Under the pieces are notes generated by a model. The model made no database searches, had not been told where the DNA came from, and saw only the letters and a program-made list of their open reading frames with translations. DNA of 8,387 bases from Alphaproteobacteria bacterium (lineage in GTDB: Bacteria; Pseudomonadota; Alphaproteobacteria; Reyranellales; Reyranellaceae), in the NCBI GenBank assembly GCA_013290035.1, contig JABCYT010000113.1, positions 1-8,387 on the forward strand, given 5' to 3'. Both the position numbers and the translations under genes were made by a program. Below are positions 6,994-8,387 of this stretch, in pieces. The stretch's first letter is position 1. The number at the start of each line of letters is the position of its first letter.

Positions 6994-7989
6994 TTACCGC
7001 AGCCGGCCCTCAGGAACCACCGCCATGTCGCGCAGCTCGGGGAGCGGGGAAACCACCGGCTTGCCGGCGAAGTGATTGTCCAGGTTCTGGCGCACCAGTG
7101 ACGTCATACGCCGCTGGGCGTGCTCGGTGCCGCCGCCGAAATGCGGCGTCATCACCAGGTTGTCGAACGGCAGCAGTTCCTGGCGCTCGTACGGCTCCTC
7201 GTCGAAGACATCGAGCGCCGCGCCCTCGATCACGTTGTTGCGCAAGGCTTCGGCCAGTGCCGCCTCGCCGACCGCCCAGCCGCGGCTGATGTTCACCAGG
7301 TGACCCCGCGGGCCCAGCGCCTTCAGTACCTCGGCGTTGATGATGTGCCTGTTGGAGGCGTCCGAGCGCAGGCAGACGATCAGGTAGTCCGCCCAGCTCG
7401 CCAGCGCCATCACGTTGGGGAAATAGGCATAGTCGACATCGCTGCGCTTGTTGCGGTTGCAGTAGCCGATCTCGACATCGAAGCCCTTGGCGCGCTTGGC
7501 GAACTCCATGCCGATGGCGCCCAGGCCCAGGATGCCGAGCTTGCCGCCAGTGAGGCCGGCGATGGCGCCGAACCGGTTGGGGATGCGCTTGGTCCAGTCG
7601 CCGCGGCGGATCATCTTGTCGGCGCGCACGATCCGGCGCGTCGAGGCGAGCAGGACGCCGAAAGCCATCTCGGCGACGTCGGGCGCGTTGGCGTCGGCGC
7701 CATGCGTCACCATGATGTTGCGCTTGCGCGCCGCCGCGAGGTCGATGCGCTCGTAGCCGGTGCCGTAGCAGCAGATCAGCGACAGCCGCGGCATCGAGGC
7801 CATCAGCGCATCCGATGCGCCGACGCTGCCGGTCGTCACCAGCGCCTGCACGTGCGGCTGGGCGGCGGCCGGCACCAAGGCCGGATCGGGTTTGTCCATG
7901 TGTCCGGCGATCTCGTATTTCTCGGAGAGCGCCGCGAGCGTGGTGCGGGTGAAGTTGAAGCCGGTGAGGATGACGGGACGCTGAGCCAT
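6994..7989 (-). CDS. D-2-hydroxyacid dehydrogenase, probably NADP(H)-dependent
   Basis: A 331-residue D-isomer specific 2-hydroxyacid dehydrogenase, normal for the family (about 310-340). The Rossmann motif is G155-L-G157-A-I-G160. The catalytic triad is R236 (VNISRGW), E265 (DVFDEEP) and H283 (MTPHFGGG). After the second strand of the cofactor fold comes C-N-R179-N-K-R182 rather than an acidic residue, a pattern of NADP(H)-preferring glyoxylate/hydroxypyruvate and 2-ketogluconate reductases. It would reduce a 2-oxoacid to the D-2-hydroxyacid in the cytoplasm; which one is not determined. The frame is open upstream to 8100, but MAQRPVILTGFNF at 7989 begins the family's first strand, and the extension is Arg-rich and overlaps the intergenic region. 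No clear Shine-Dalgarno precedes 7989, so the start is likely rather than certain. The gene diverges from pntA. Confidence 0.92.
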   Translation of the reverse strand: MAQRPVILTGFNFTRTTLAALSEKYEIAGHMDKPDPALVPAAAQPHVQALVTTGSVGASDALMASMPRLSLICCYGTGYERIDLAAARKRNIMVTHGADANAPDVAEMAFGVLLASTRRIVRADKMIRRGDWTKRIPNRFGAIAGLTGGKLGILGLGAIGMEFAKRAKGFDVEIGYCNRNKRSDVDYAYFPNVMALASWADYLIVCLRSDASNRHIINAEVLKALGPRGHLVNISRGWAVGEAALAEALRNNVIEGAALDVFDEEPYERQELLPFDNLVMTPHFGGGTEHAQRRMTSLVRQNLDNHFAGKPVVSPLPELRDMAVVPEGRLR

Positions 7990-8138
7990 GCATGCAGTAT
8001 GACGCCGCGGATGGCGTCGTAAATCGTCTTGTATGTCTGCATCCACGCGGCGAAAAACCGCCTTGGCAAAGAACGGCACGCTGTGCAAGGTGCGCCGCAT
8101 AATCAGCCTTCCTGCGTCTCCAACCGGCCCAAGCCTCC
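7990..8138. promoter_or_regulatory. Divergent control region between hydroxyacid dehydrogenase and pntA
   Basis: This 149-bp gap is the largest gene-free stretch in the window and must hold the start signals of both flanking genes. It is somewhat less GC-rich than the coding DNA. A CATAAT at 8098-8103 could be a -10 element for pntA, but no good -35 sits 16-18 bp upstream. On the minus strand, a TACAAG with a T-rich TTTTTC about 18 bp upstream is a weak candidate for the dehydrogenase. These are guesses from consensus alone. No operator for a known regulator was recognised. Confidence 0.45.
7999..8020. other. Small inverted repeat in the dehydrogenase 5' leader
   Basis: The sequence atgacgcc, gcggat, ggcgtcgt forms an 8-bp stem with one G-T pair and a 6-nt loop, ending 10 bases before the dehydrogenase start codon. 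In the leader RNA it would sit where a Shine-Dalgarno is expected, which fits the lack of an obvious one. It could instead be an operator half-site pair or chance in GC-rich DNA. Confidence 0.3.
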
Positions 8139-8387
8139 ATGAAAATCGCCATTGTCAAAGAACGTCGGCCGCACGAGACCCGCGTGGCCGCGACCCCCGA
8201 GACCGTCAAGAAACTGAAGGCACTGGGCGTGGAGGAGATCGTCATCGAGACCGGGGCGGGAACGGCGGCGTCCTACACCGATCAGGCCTATACCGATGCC
8301 GGTGCAATGATCGTGCCGGACGCCGCGTCGGCGCTGGCGGCCGCCGACATCGTGTTCAAGATCCAGCGGCCGATGTCGGCCGCCGAG
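8139..8387 (+). CDS. pntA: NAD(P) transhydrogenase alpha subunit, N-terminus (partial)
   Basis: The first 83 codons, running off the window end in frame. The start MKIAIVKERRPHETRVAATPETVKKLKALG is the signature opening of the alanine dehydrogenase/PNT N-terminal domain (KERRxxExRVAxTPE). The following ETGAGTAASYTDQAYTDAGA and 'DIVFKIQRPMSAAE' match proton-translocating transhydrogenase alpha subunits, and resemble the Rhodospirillum rubrum PntAA opening as I recall it. The enzyme uses proton-motive force to pass hydride from NADH to NADP+, making NADPH at the inner membrane; this subunit carries the NAD(H)-binding domain. Alanine dehydrogenase shares the domain, but the 'KIQRP' segment favours transhydrogenase. 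In alphaproteobacteria the alpha subunit is often split in two, which would be tested by the sequence beyond the window. No strong Shine-Dalgarno precedes the ATG. Confidence 0.9.
   Translation, partial: MKIAIVKERRPHETRVAATPETVKKLKALGVEEIVIETGAGTAASYTDQAYTDAGAMIVPDAASALAAADIVFKIQRPMSAAE

Noticed and set aside
7120..8022. A 300-codon plus-strand frame opposite the hydroxyacid dehydrogenase
   Set aside because: It has antisense-type composition and no recognisable motif, while the minus strand has a full catalytic triad and Rossmann fold.
8047..8062. Small gcgg/ccgc hairpin with an A-rich loop in the pntA upstream region
   Set aside because: The stem is only 4 bp and two alternative registers are possible; chance is likely in this GC-rich DNA.
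8063..8090. Possible sigma-54 promoter (GG/GC elements) upstream of pntA
   Set aside because: The GG and GC elements are 8 nt apart instead of 10, so the spacing is wrong.

Overview
The window is 8.4 kb of high-GC, densely coding DNA. Codon third positions are mostly G/C, and the protein families are typical of an alphaproteobacterium (Rhodospirillales, Reyranella or Bradyrhizobium-like; the genus cannot be fixed from the sequence). No phage, insertion sequence, CRISPR array, tRNA or rRNA was seen, and no gene-free stretch exceeds 150 bp. It looks like ordinary chromosomal housekeeping and metabolic DNA.

Layout, left to right. (1) Positions 1-108 hold the last 35 codons of a plus-strand gene, probably a small AAA-type ATPase. 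(2) 160-1929 is a complete M3-family oligoendopeptidase F (HExxH...E zinc site). (3) 1929-2008 is a short spacer filled by two nearly perfect palindromes in inverted orientation, a REP/BIME-like element. (4) 2020-4654 is a tight three-gene plus-strand operon: a UbiB/ABC1 atypical kinase, a DUF302 protein starting at GTG, and an extended short-chain dehydrogenase/epimerase. Both junctions are 4-nt overlaps. (5) 4656-6297, minus strand, is a thiamine-pyrophosphate (TPP) enzyme of the acetolactate synthase type with a one-base frameshift near 5100. The shifted frame stays open, so the break is easy to miss. (6) 6343-6984, plus strand, is a SanA/YdcF-type (DUF218) membrane-anchored protein, divergent from the TPP gene. 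(7) 6994-7989, minus strand, is a D-2-hydroxyacid dehydrogenase with an NADP-type cofactor loop. (8) From 8139 to the window end, plus strand, is the N-terminus of the proton-translocating transhydrogenase alpha subunit (pntA), divergent from the dehydrogenase across a 149-bp intergenic region.

How they may work together. The UbiB-like kinase, DUF302 protein and SDR are almost certainly co-transcribed and translationally coupled, but their common purpose is unknown. The hydroxyacid dehydrogenase probably uses NADPH and shares a control region with pntA, whose product makes NADPH, so a redox link is plausible. The TPP enzyme and the hydroxyacid dehydrogenase both belong to families acting on 2-oxo or 2-hydroxy acids, but nothing here proves a shared pathway.

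I found no clear new biological system. The most useful observations are the masked frameshift in the TPP gene and the compensated inverted palindrome pair after pepF.
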